Assembly (NCBI GenBank): GCA_945869355.1
Contig: CAMBPA010000099.1
Span: 1-5,867, forward strand
Direction of reading: 5' to 3'
Length of the DNA: 5,867 nucleotides
Origin: Bordetella parapertussis
GTDB taxonomy: Bacteria; Pseudomonadota; Gammaproteobacteria; Burkholderiales; Burkholderiaceae_B
The notes under the pieces were generated by a model. It made no database searches. It was not told the origin of the DNA and saw only the letters and a list, made by a program, of their open reading frames with translations. Of the stretch, positions 1 to 5,229 are shown piece by piece. The position numbers and the translations under genes were made by a program. Positions within the stretch are counted from its first letter, which is position 1. Every line of letters starts with the position of its first letter.

Positions 1-17
1 CCTTTGATCGTTAGCGT

Positions 18-46
18 TTTAAGGATATGAATAGTAAAAATATTAT
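18..46 (+). promoter_or_regulatory. Possible sigma70 promoter of the cytochrome b561 gene
   Basis: A TATTAT hexamer at 41-46 matches the -10 consensus at five of six positions. Seventeen bases upstream, TTTAAG at 18-23 matches the -35 consensus at only three of six. The tract is AT-rich and lies about 55 bases before the chosen start codon, so its placement is reasonable. The weak -35 makes this tentative. Bases 1-73 contain no recognisable coding sequence. Confidence 0.3.
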
Positions 47-88
47 AGACAGCATCAATACAATTTCGGTAGAGTGAGTTTTTCTTTC

Positions 89-93
89 GAAGG
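89..93 (+). promoter_or_regulatory. Ribosome binding site that decides the cytochrome b561 start
   Basis: GAAGG sits seven bases before the ATG at 101. An in-frame GTG at 74 has no comparable site ahead of it. It would add nine residues (VSFSFEGAP) that are not expected in this family, where the first helix begins within a few residues of the start. Confidence 0.6.
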
Positions 94-100
94 TGCTCCC

Positions 101-658
101 ATGCAAACCACCTCAAAATATCCCTTAAGCTTGCGCCTTGTGCACTGGATCACCGTCCTATTGCTACTGGCTTTAGTCGTACTCGGTTTTTGGATGACCG
201 ACCGTTCCGCAGCGAATATCTGGGACGCCCTCACGAACACCTTGTACGCCTGGCATAAGGCCTTGGGTTTTGCTGCCCTATTGATCGTTGGGCTGCGCCT
301 GGCGATTAGAGCGCGGACACAAACTGTCCCCGACTCCGCCCCACTGCCCCAGATCCAGCGCAAGCTGATACGGCTCGTCCACGCGAGCCTTTACCTGCTG
401 TTGCTCGCCATGCCACTGTTTGGCTGGGCCGGGGTCACTGCCTTTCCAGCACTGATTACCCTGGGGGGATACCACTTACCCGCGATGCCTGGTGTCCCTG
501 TGGATCAAGTCTTGGCAAAACAACTGCTTGGCATACACGGGACGCTTGCCATCGTGTTGATTGTTTTAGCCCTGGTGCACATCTTGGCTGGGCTTAAACA
601 TTTGTTGATCGATAAAGACGGCATATTCAACAAGATCTGGTTTGGGAACCCTTCTTAG
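101..658 (+). CDS. Cytochrome b561 family di-heme membrane protein
   Basis: The 185-residue product matches the usual size of CybB-type cytochrome b561, an inner-membrane protein with four helices and two b hemes that passes electrons from quinol (or superoxide, proposed for E. coli CybB). Visible features are a first helix starting with LRLVHW (His15), WHKALGF in helix 2 (His52) followed by GLRLAIR, IRLVHASLYLLLLAMPLFGW in helix 3 (His94), and LLGIHG (His146) with LVHILAGLKH (His160, His167) in helix 4. By analogy with E. coli CybB, His15/His160 and His52/His146 are the likely heme pairs; that pairing is inferred from alignment by eye. The short tail ends in a basic and aromatic stretch (KDGIFNKIWFGNP). 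No partner such as a YceI-like protein lies beside it in the window. It converges on the Bug gene with only 20 bases between the stops and no visible terminator. Confidence 0.9.
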   Translation: MQTTSKYPLSLRLVHWITVLLLLALVVLGFWMTDRSAANIWDALTNTLYAWHKALGFAALLIVGLRLAIRARTQTVPDSAPLPQIQRKLIRLVHASLYLLLLAMPLFGWAGVTAFPALITLGGYHLPAMPGVPVDQVLAKQLLGIHGTLAIVLIVLALVHILAGLKHLLIDKDGIFNKIWFGNPS

Positions 659-678
659 CCAGACCTTAATCGATACGC

Positions 679-1692
679 TTAGTCGAGTTTTGCACCAGAC
701 TTCTTGACAATATCATTCCATTTTTTTGCTTCACTTTCTACGTAGGCGGCAAACTGTGCGGGCGTGGAGCCGACGGGCTCCGCCCCCATTGCTTCGTATT
801 TCGCAATGACCTCAGGATTCTTCAATGCCTGGGCCGCTGATGCCGCCAGTTTCTCTACGACATCCGCAGGGGTGCCTTTGGGTGCCCAATAGGCGTACCA
901 CGTGCTGATATCAAAACCAGGAAAGCCCGACTCTGCAATCGTTGGCAAGTCTGGGCGCGCCTTCGCTCGGGTCGTTGTCGTCACTGCGATCGCGCGTAAT
1001 TTTCCCGAGTTGATCATGGGAGTGGCCGAAGGCATGGAATCAAACATCAGTTGCAACTGCCCACCCGCCAAGTCGGTCAAAGCGGGCGCACTACCTTTAT
1101 ATGGGATGTGCTGCATCTGAATGCCCGCAGCAATCTTGAACGACTCGCCGGCCAGGTGTTGTGCAGAAGCGCTCCCTGCAGAGCCAAAATTCACCTTGCC
1201 GGGATTGGCCTTCGCATACTCCACGAGGTCCTTCACACTTTTGATCGGAGAATTTGCAGGCACCACTAACACCAACGGCACTTGTGCAAGTTGAGTAATC
1301 GGTACGAAGTCTTTGATCGCATCAAAGCGCATGTCGGGATAGACGCTGGGATTGATCACATGAATCGAAGCATTGGCCAGTAGGGTATAGCCATCAGGCG
1401 TCGACTTTGTCACCATCTCCGAGCCGATCATCCCACTTGCACCTGGACGGTTATCGATCACAATGTTTTGACCAATCGTTTTGGACATCTCAGCCGCCAC
1501 CACACGCGCCGTGATATCGGTTGGTCCACCCGGAGGGTAAGGCACAACCATACGAATCGGTTGATTGGGGAAGGAGCTTGCTGTTTGTGCAACGCTTGTT
1601 GCTTGGGCACACAGCATGACCGCAACCAGTCCTCCAAGAACCACCGTGCGCGACAAGCCACCTAGACGAGCTACAGTTATTTGATATTTCAT
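679..1692 (-). CDS. Bug/TctC-family tripartite tricarboxylate transporter substrate-binding protein
   Basis: The 337-residue product has an N-terminal signal peptide: a basic start, a hydrophobic core at about residues 17-29, and likely cleavage after SVA at 35. It would therefore act in the periplasm. The mature part carries the family hallmarks in order: PIRMVVPYPPGGPTD (about 45-59), VIDNRPGASGMIGSE, TPDGYTLL, GSAGSASAQHLAGE, HIPYKGSAPALTDLAGGQ and WYAYWAPKGTP. Bug proteins bind small carboxylates or other organic solutes and normally feed a TctA/TctB permease, but many in Burkholderiales are orphans, and no permease gene is present here. The ligand cannot be predicted. The ATG overlaps the TGA of the upstream remnant (ATGA, 1689-1692). 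A GGAGA at 1702-1706 (minus strand) lies nine bases ahead, inside the remnant's last codons, so translation is probably coupled to the remnant reading frame. I see no terminator after the gene. Confidence 0.95.
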   Translation of the reverse strand: MKYQITVARLGGLSRTVVLGGLVAVMLCAQATSVAQTASSFPNQPIRMVVPYPPGGPTDITARVVAAEMSKTIGQNIVIDNRPGASGMIGSEMVTKSTPDGYTLLANASIHVINPSVYPDMRFDAIKDFVPITQLAQVPLVLVVPANSPIKSVKDLVEYAKANPGKVNFGSAGSASAQHLAGESFKIAAGIQMQHIPYKGSAPALTDLAGGQLQLMFDSMPSATPMINSGKLRAIAVTTTTRAKARPDLPTIAESGFPGFDISTWYAYWAPKGTPADVVEKLAASAAQALKNPEVIAKYEAMGAEPVGSTPAQFAAYVESEAKKWNDIVKKSGAKLD

Positions 1693-1937
1693 TTTTTTAC
1701 GTCTCCAAGAATGTCGAGTGCGAGCTTGCCTGTTACCTGACGATGATGCAAATCAGCCAGCGCATCGGTCAGGCCGGTGAGCGGATAGGTTTTGGTCACG
1801 CCTGGCTGAATGCGACCTTTAAGTGTCCAGCGTTGTAGCGTATTCATCATTTTTTGCATGGCAGGCAAATGCTTTTGGGTCTCGTTCTCAGGCGTCTCTG
1901 AAGGGGGTCCAAACTGCTCACATACCAACGCTCGCAC
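1689..1937 (-). pseudogene. Internally deleted zinc-less MDR quinone oxidoreductase remnant
   Basis: An open frame of 82 codons from a GTG joins two ends of one protein family. Residues 1-13 (MRALVCEQFGPPS) are the typical N-terminus of NADPH:quinone oxidoreductase-like medium-chain dehydrogenases. Residues from about 23 to 76 (HLPAMQKMMNTLQRW, then KGRIQP, TYPL, DALADL, VTGKLALDI) are their typical C-terminus. Family members run to about 325-340 residues, so roughly 250 central residues are missing, including the nucleotide-binding fold and most of the catalytic domain. The join lies near 1890-1900, around residues 13-20. The fragment cannot be an active oxidoreductase. It has stayed in frame, and its TGA overlaps the ATG of the Bug gene, so it may still be translated as a leader for that gene. 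A functional short protein cannot be excluded, but the split homology favours a deletion remnant. Confidence 0.75.
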
Positions 1938-2024
1938 AACGGCTTCTATCGAATAGTCTGAGTCACAGGAATGTAGCGCAGATCGCTTTCGGCGAGTAAA
2001 AGAACGCTTAAAGCTTAAACGGAC

Positions 2025-2052
2025 AATTAACCCACTTTGCTATCATGGTCAA
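2025..2052 (-). promoter_or_regulatory. Weak candidate promoter for the MDR remnant and Bug gene
   Basis: On the minus strand, TTGACC (2052-2047) matches the -35 consensus at five of six positions. TTAATT (2030-2025), 16 bases on, matches the -10 at only three of six. It would drive the remnant/Bug pair and diverge from the riboswitch promoter. Nearby is a tandem GCTTAAA pair at 2006-2019, of unknown meaning. Confidence 0.25.
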
Positions 2053-2075
2053 TGTAATGTTTTGTAATTATTTTG

Positions 2076-2104
2076 TTTACCTGCCGTAATATTCTTGTTA
2101 AATT
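2076..2104 (+). promoter_or_regulatory. Candidate promoter for the riboswitch-terC transcript
   Basis: TTTACC (2076-2081) and TAAATT (2099-2104) each match the sigma70 hexamers at four of six positions, with a 17-base spacer in an AT-rich stretch. Transcription would begin near 2108-2112, at the first bases of the riboswitch closing helix. That fits the usual placement of such leaders but also means the start could clip the helix. TAATAT at 2087-2092 is an alternative -10 with poorer spacing. Confidence 0.4.
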
Positions 2105-2107
2105 AAA

Positions 2108-2252
2108 GATTCGATAGGGAGTAGCTCAAGTTGTAAATGCCATCGTCATCGGCATAGGTGTTTACATCTTCAACCAGTCGTCAATACGACGTTACACCGT
2201 CCGGCTGGTTGGGCGAAGCCACAGGCTTCTGTGCTGAGCAAGACTGTCGATC
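2108..2252 (+). promoter_or_regulatory. yybP-ykoY (Mn2+) riboswitch aptamer
   Basis: The leader shows the hallmarks of the yybP-ykoY family, whose members sense Mn2+. The closing helix P1 pairs GATTCGATAG (2108-2117) with CTGTCGATC (2244-2252), with one bulged T and one G-T wobble. The conserved GGGAGTAG (2117-2124) follows P1, and GCAAGAC (2238-2244) lies on the 3' side. P2 pairs GCTCA (2124-2128) with TGAGC (2235-2239). Inside are three hairpin arms. The first runs 2132-2166, with TGTAAA/TTTACA and TGCC/GGCA. The second is a long arm, CAACCAG (2171-2177) with CTGGTTG (2205-2211), topped by GTCG/CGAC around TCAATA (2181-2186), the likely metal-binding loop. The third is GAAGCC/GGCTTC (2215-2229) around ACA. 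It sits directly upstream of a TerC/YjbE-family gene, the classic target. Recognised from the pattern, not by a covariance search. Confidence 0.92.
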
Positions 2253-2375
2253 CGATGACCATGCTCTAGCTCGCATGGCGCGGTTCGATCAGAGACTCTC
2301 CAATCCCTGAAACCACCGCTGCCTATACGGTCTTTTGACTGATCTTGTATTGACTTTTACTTGAGGTTTTAACAG
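2244..2375 (+). promoter_or_regulatory. Expression platform of the riboswitch with alternative hairpins
   Basis: The 3' strand of P1 (CTGTCGATCC, 2244-2253) can instead pair with GGTTCGATCAG (2282-2292), with one bulge and one T-T mismatch. This would enclose the smaller hairpin CCATGC/GCATGG (2259-2264 and 2273-2278). That structure excludes P1. It is not followed by a T tract, so it does not look like a standard intrinsic terminator. A second small hairpin is CGGTC/GACTG (2328-2341) around TTTT. The SD region ACTTGAG (2359-2365) is complementary to CTCAAGT (2125-2131) in the 5' side of P2. The GAGG at 2363-2366 lies nine bases before the terC ATG. Together these suggest translational rather than terminator control, but the mechanism is inferred. 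No protein-coding signal is seen in this stretch. Confidence 0.55.
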
Positions 2376-3071
2376 ATGGAACTCTTCTCAACAGCATGGT
2401 GGTCGGCGCTTCTGGCGATCGTCCTCATTGACCTTGTTCTTGCTGGCGACAACGCAATTGTGATCGCCTTGGCGGCCCGCAAACTTCCCCCTGCGCTGCA
2501 AAGAAAGGCCATTATTTGGGGAACGGTAGGCGCGATTGTGGTGCGATCGTCCATGACCCTGGTCGTTGTCTGGCTCCTCAAAATTCCAGGCTTGATGCTT
2601 GTGGGTGGGCTTGGACTACTTTGGATTGCGTATAAGTTATTGGTCGATACCGACGATGGCGCTGAGCACGACCTTCAAGTCAACTCTTTCTGGGGTGCGA
2701 TGAAAACCATCGTCGTCGCTGACGCGCTGATGGGGATCGACAACGTCCTGGGCGTAGCGGGAGCCGCCCAAGGTGCCTTTGACTTGGTTGTACTCGGGCT
2801 GCTGATCAGCATACCGATCGTCGTCTTCGGAAGTACGCTTGTGCTCAAGCTCGTTGAGCGCTTCCCTATCGTGATCAAGTTAGGCGCAGCCGTTCTTGCT
2901 TACACCGCAGCGATGATGGTCATTAACGAGCAGTTGCTTAAGCCGTTTTTCTATAGCGAAGGCGTCACCGCAACCGCCCTACGCTGGGGTCTAATCGCGC
3001 TGGCGATTGTGGGTGTGCTGGCGGCGGGTCAATTCAAAAATACGCGCAATAAGGACGTCACAACCGGCTAA
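2376..3071 (+). CDS. TerC/YjbE-family integral membrane protein, probable Mn2+ exporter
   Basis: The 231-residue product is a multi-pass membrane protein with about seven hydrophobic segments (near 10-32, 45-68, 73-90, 108-130, 134-158, 167-185 and 200-218). The two acidic family motifs are intact: DLVLAGDNAIVIALAA in helix 1 (Asp19, Asp25, Asn26) and ADALMGIDNVLGVAGAAQG in helix 4 (Asp116, Asp122, Asn123). These are thought to form the metal site. A polar loop at 91-103 (DTDDGAEHDLQVN) separates the two halves. Length and motifs fit the riboswitch-controlled YjbE subgroup rather than the longer Alx type. Known relatives such as E. coli Alx and B. subtilis YkoY/MeeF are linked to Mn2+ export or to metalation of exported proteins, and the riboswitch upstream supports a manganese role. 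The start is set by TGAGG nine bases before the ATG. A strong terminator 24 bases after the stop makes the gene monocistronic. Confidence 0.93.
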   Translation: MELFSTAWWSALLAIVLIDLVLAGDNAIVIALAARKLPPALQRKAIIWGTVGAIVVRSSMTLVVVWLLKIPGLMLVGGLGLLWIAYKLLVDTDDGAEHDLQVNSFWGAMKTIVVADALMGIDNVLGVAGAAQGAFDLVVLGLLISIPIVVFGSTLVLKLVERFPIVIKLGAAVLAYTAAMMVINEQLLKPFFYSEGVTATALRWGLIALAIVGVLAAGQFKNTRNKDVTTG

Positions 3072-3094
3072 GTCTGACTTAAATACCCTAAAGA

Positions 3095-3129
3095 GACCCC
3101 CGAGTCGGTATGATTTCGGGGGTTTTTCT
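3095..3129 (+). terminator. Intrinsic terminator of the terC transcript
   Basis: ACCCCCGA (3096-3103) pairs perfectly with TCGGGGGT (3116-3123) around a 12-base loop, and the stem runs into TTTTT (3123-3127). It lies just after the terC stop and 35 bases before the SDR start, so it separates the two transcription units. There is no matching A tract on the left for efficient use in reverse. Confidence 0.92.
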
Positions 3130-3163
3130 ATTTTGAAGCGTAATGATTCTTGGGGGTTGAGGC

Positions 3164-3919
3164 ATGCAAATTGATCTAGCAGGTAAACGCGCGCTTGTGG
3201 CGGGTGGCAGTCGAGGCATCGGGCTTGCCATTGCGCACTGTCTGGCTTCGGCCGGTGCGGACGTGTCTATCTGCGCGCGCACGCAAGGCCCGCTCGATCA
3301 AGCTGCTCAGAGCCTCAAGCAGTACGGCCACAAAGTCCTCGCGACAACTTGTGATCTCGCCGATGCTGCCGCCATCAAAAGCTGGGTTGAACACACCGCA
3401 CAACAACTGGGTGGCATCGATATCTTGGTCAATAACGCCTCTGGCTTTGGCCGAACGGATGACGAAGCAGGCTGGGCCGCGAGTGTGCAGATCGATCTCA
3501 TGGCGCTGGTGCGCGCCTGTCATGCTGCGATTCCTTTTTTAGAGAAAGAAGGGGGCAGCATCATCCACATTTCTTCGATCTCCGGGCTCGGCGCCAGCGT
3601 GCGCACACCGCCCTACGGTGCAATTAAAGCAGCAGTGATGGAATATACACAGACGCAAGCGCTTACCTATGCCTCGAAGAAAATTCGCGTCAATTGCATT
3701 GCACCGGGGTCCATCTTCTTCGAAGGGGGCACGTGGGACAAAGCCAAGCGCGAAAACACTAAGCTCTACGATCGCACATTGGCTCGCATTCCCTCAGGTC
3801 GTTTCGGTACACCAGAGGAAATCGGTCGCGTTGCCGCATTCTTATCCAGCGACCTCGCCTCCTGGGTCACGGGCCAAACCATTGCCGTAGACGGCGGTCA
3901 AAGCCTCTCACAAAAATAA
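3164..3919 (+). CDS. Short-chain dehydrogenase/reductase (classical SDR) family oxidoreductase
   Basis: The 251-residue product has the classical SDR layout. A Rossmann glycine motif AGGSRGIG spans residues 13-20. Arg39 after the second strand (ICARTQ) suggests NADP(H) preference. CDL at 63-65 contacts the adenine, and NNAS is at 90-93. The catalytic residues are Ser138, Tyr151 and Lys155 (YGAIK). APGSIFFEGG follows at about 180-189, and the C-terminus ends VTGQTIAVDGGQSL. The position usually held by the fourth catalytic residue, Asn, appears to be Asp111 (VQIDLMA), a change seen in some SDR groups. The substrate cannot be told from the sequence; a FabG-like 3-oxoacyl or other ketone/alcohol substrate is possible. 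GGGGG at 3152-3156 lies seven bases before the ATG; the nearer GAGG is only one base away. The gene follows the terC terminator, so it needs its own promoter, which I cannot identify with confidence. Confidence 0.92.
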   Translation: MQIDLAGKRALVAGGSRGIGLAIAHCLASAGADVSICARTQGPLDQAAQSLKQYGHKVLATTCDLADAAAIKSWVEHTAQQLGGIDILVNNASGFGRTDDEAGWAASVQIDLMALVRACHAAIPFLEKEGGSIIHISSISGLGASVRTPPYGAIKAAVMEYTQTQALTYASKKIRVNCIAPGSIFFEGGTWDKAKRENTKLYDRTLARIPSGRFGTPEEIGRVAAFLSSDLASWVTGQTIAVDGGQSLSQK

Positions 3920-3920
3920 G

Positions 3921-3971
3921 TTCGTCACAGGGATTACACTGGATGTTAATGGTGGCGAAGTGATGGCGTAA
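3921..3971 (+). pseudogene. C-terminal fossil of a second SDR gene
   Basis: Starting one base after the SDR stop codon, and in a different frame from it, sixteen codons read FVTGITLDVNGGEVMA and then TAA. This is the standard C-terminal signature of SDR enzymes (VTG, then DVNGG or DGG), equivalent to VTGQTIAVDGG at the end of the intact gene just upstream. No start codon or upstream part of this second gene remains. The simplest reading is that a tandem SDR gene was lost, leaving only its tail, perhaps by deletion or by replacement through recombination between similar ends. The piece is far too short to have SDR function. Confidence 0.65.
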
Positions 3972-4014
3972 CGCTTGCCACAGTCCATCCGCTTGGTTCG
4001 CCTTAGAGGTCTTT

Positions 4015-4503
4015 ATGCTTCGTCAGCTTCAACTCGTCTTTAGTTTCGCAGCGCTCATGACGCTCGCAGCCTGCAGCACCGACAAGCCTGCGGCACCGCC
4101 AAAACCCAAGGCCTCCAGAGTGGCTGAAGCGATATTTGCGGGCAGTTCGATCGTCACCGTCAAAAACGCGATCATGGGTGCGTGTTCGACCAAACAACTT
4201 CATATTCAACCTTCGGGCGACGAGATTATTTGCGTTCGCTATAAAACCGATGTGCTCAGAGAGCAACTCGTTGTGTCTGCAGTCAATAGTGACTTCGCTA
4301 GGCACGCAAAAGACTTAGTTCGTTTCACGCTCACCTCAAGCGGCAAAGATGTCTTGGTGTTGGGTAGCGCACTGGTCCAGTTTCAAGCGCCCCTCAGTGT
4401 GATGCCCGACGGTGGCTACCGAACCGATGAGGTCAGTCTGCTTGACGACAACTCTTTTGCAATGGTTCAAGAAATCTTAACGCTCTCGGGCGCCAAACAA
4501 TAA
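4015..4503 (+). CDS. Putative lipoprotein of unknown function
   Basis: The 162-residue product has a lipoprotein signal: a short basic start (MLRQLQ), a hydrophobic core (LVFSFAALMTLAA) and lipobox LAAC with the lipidated Cys at 20. Ser at +2 predicts outer-membrane sorting under the E. coli rule. A proline- and lysine-rich linker (about 24-34, KPAAPPKPKAS) leads to a globular domain of about 125 residues. That domain has two cysteines (Cys57, Cys73) that could form a disulfide in the periplasm. I do not recognise the domain and assign no function. AGAGG at 4005-4009 lies five bases before the ATG. It is in the same orientation as can, 41 bases downstream, and may be cotranscribed with it. 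The 43 bases between the SDR fossil and this start contain a TTGCCA but no convincing -10. Confidence 0.85.
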   Translation: MLRQLQLVFSFAALMTLAACSTDKPAAPPKPKASRVAEAIFAGSSIVTVKNAIMGACSTKQLHIQPSGDEIICVRYKTDVLREQLVVSAVNSDFARHAKDLVRFTLTSSGKDVLVLGSALVQFQAPLSVMPDGGYRTDEVSLLDDNSFAMVQEILTLSGAKQ

Positions 4504-4544
4504 TTTCGGCGCGTGCGTCTGAAAATCCTCACACTACATCACTT

Positions 4545-5210
4545 ATGATTAAGTCAAACAACCCTCACAAACTGGTCAATCTCTTTGAGCAGAACAAAGA
4601 GTGGGTCGCCTCCATTAAAAAGAACGATCCAGAATTCTTTAATCGACTTGCTAATCAGCAAGCGCCCGAGTACTTGTGGATTGGTTGCTCCGATTCTCGC
4701 GTTCCGGCCAATCAGATTACGGGTCTTGCCCCGGGTGAAGTCTTCGTGCACCGAAACCTCGCGAACGTAGTGGTGCATACCGATCTCAATGCGCTGTCGG
4801 TGATTCAATTCGCGATCGACCAAATAAAAGTCAAACACATCATTGTCGTGGGTCATTACGGCTGCGCCGGTGTACGGGCTGCCCTTGAAAACATACGTGT
4901 GGGTCTTGCGGACAACTGGATTCGCCATATCAAGGACGTACACGACAAGCATGGGACTTACATGGGAAAACTTGTACAGCGCACAGAACGTATGGATCGT
5001 CTGTGCGAGCTTAATGTGATCGAGCAAGTCGTCAACGTCTGTCAAACCACAAGCGTTCAAGACGCATGGGCACGTGGGCAACCCATCACCGTACATGGTT
5101 GGGTATACGGACTCAACAACGGCCTCGTGCAAGATCTTGGTATCAGCATCGCGTCGGCTGATGAGCTAGAACAACGCTATCGCTCTGTAGTAGACAACCG
5201 TTTTTCGTAG
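4545..5210 (+). CDS. can: Beta-class carbonic anhydrase
   Basis: The 221-residue product interconverts CO2 and bicarbonate in the cytoplasm, supplying bicarbonate to carboxylases. Zinc ligands and the catalytic dyad are all present: Cys48, Asp50 and Arg52 in GCSDSRVP, and His104 and Cys107 in GHYGCAG. Relative to E. coli Can (Cys42, Asp44, His98, Cys101) they are shifted by six. Trp45, Arg70 (VHRNLAN) and Tyr188 (HGWVYG) correspond to the Trp39, Arg64 and Tyr181 of type II enzymes, which hold an inhibitory bicarbonate, so allosteric, pH-sensitive behaviour is likely. Cys107 is followed by Ala where many relatives have Gly. The length is normal. No clear Shine-Dalgarno sequence precedes the ATG, and no better in-frame start is seen. 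The gene follows the lipoprotein gene by 41 bases and converges on the MFS gene. Confidence 0.96.
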   Translation: MIKSNNPHKLVNLFEQNKEWVASIKKNDPEFFNRLANQQAPEYLWIGCSDSRVPANQITGLAPGEVFVHRNLANVVVHTDLNALSVIQFAIDQIKVKHIIVVGHYGCAGVRAALENIRVGLADNWIRHIKDVHDKHGTYMGKLVQRTERMDRLCELNVIEQVVNVCQTTSVQDAWARGQPITVHGWVYGLNNGLVQDLGISIASADELEQRYRSVVDNRFS

Positions 5211-5229
5211 TTAAGTTCAGAACACTTAA
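5211..5229. terminator. Weak inverted repeat between convergent can and MFS genes
   Basis: TTAAGT (5211-5216) and ACTTAA (5224-5229) form a six-base, AT-rich stem with a seven-base loop in the 15-base gap between the two stops, overlapping the MFS stop codon. There is no T tract on either side, so termination here would be weak or of another kind. Confidence 0.25.

Noticed and set aside
74..100. GTG start giving a nine-residue longer cytochrome b561
   Set aside because: No ribosome binding site precedes it, and the added residues fall outside the family's normal N-terminus. The ATG at 101 has GAAGG seven bases upstream.
659..700. Possible terminator between the cytochrome and Bug genes from repeated CCAGAC
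   Set aside because: The two copies (659-664 and 695-700) are direct, not inverted, and no GC-rich stem with a T tract is present.
2335..2363. Internal promoter with TTGACT just before terC
   Set aside because: The -35 match is good, but the hexamer 17 bases on (TACTTG) is a poor -10, and a promoter here would bypass the riboswitch.
3176..3542. Open frames of about 115 codons on both strands within the SDR gene
   Set aside because: They overlap a complete SDR with all core motifs and show no family features of their own.
3975..4003. Promoter for the lipoprotein gene from TTGCCA
   Set aside because: The -35 match is five of six, but no acceptable -10 hexamer lies 16-18 bases downstream.
4554..5132. 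Long minus-strand open frame opposite can
   Set aside because: It lies wholly within the carbonic anhydrase gene, whose zinc and catalytic residues are intact. The antisense product shows no recognisable domain.
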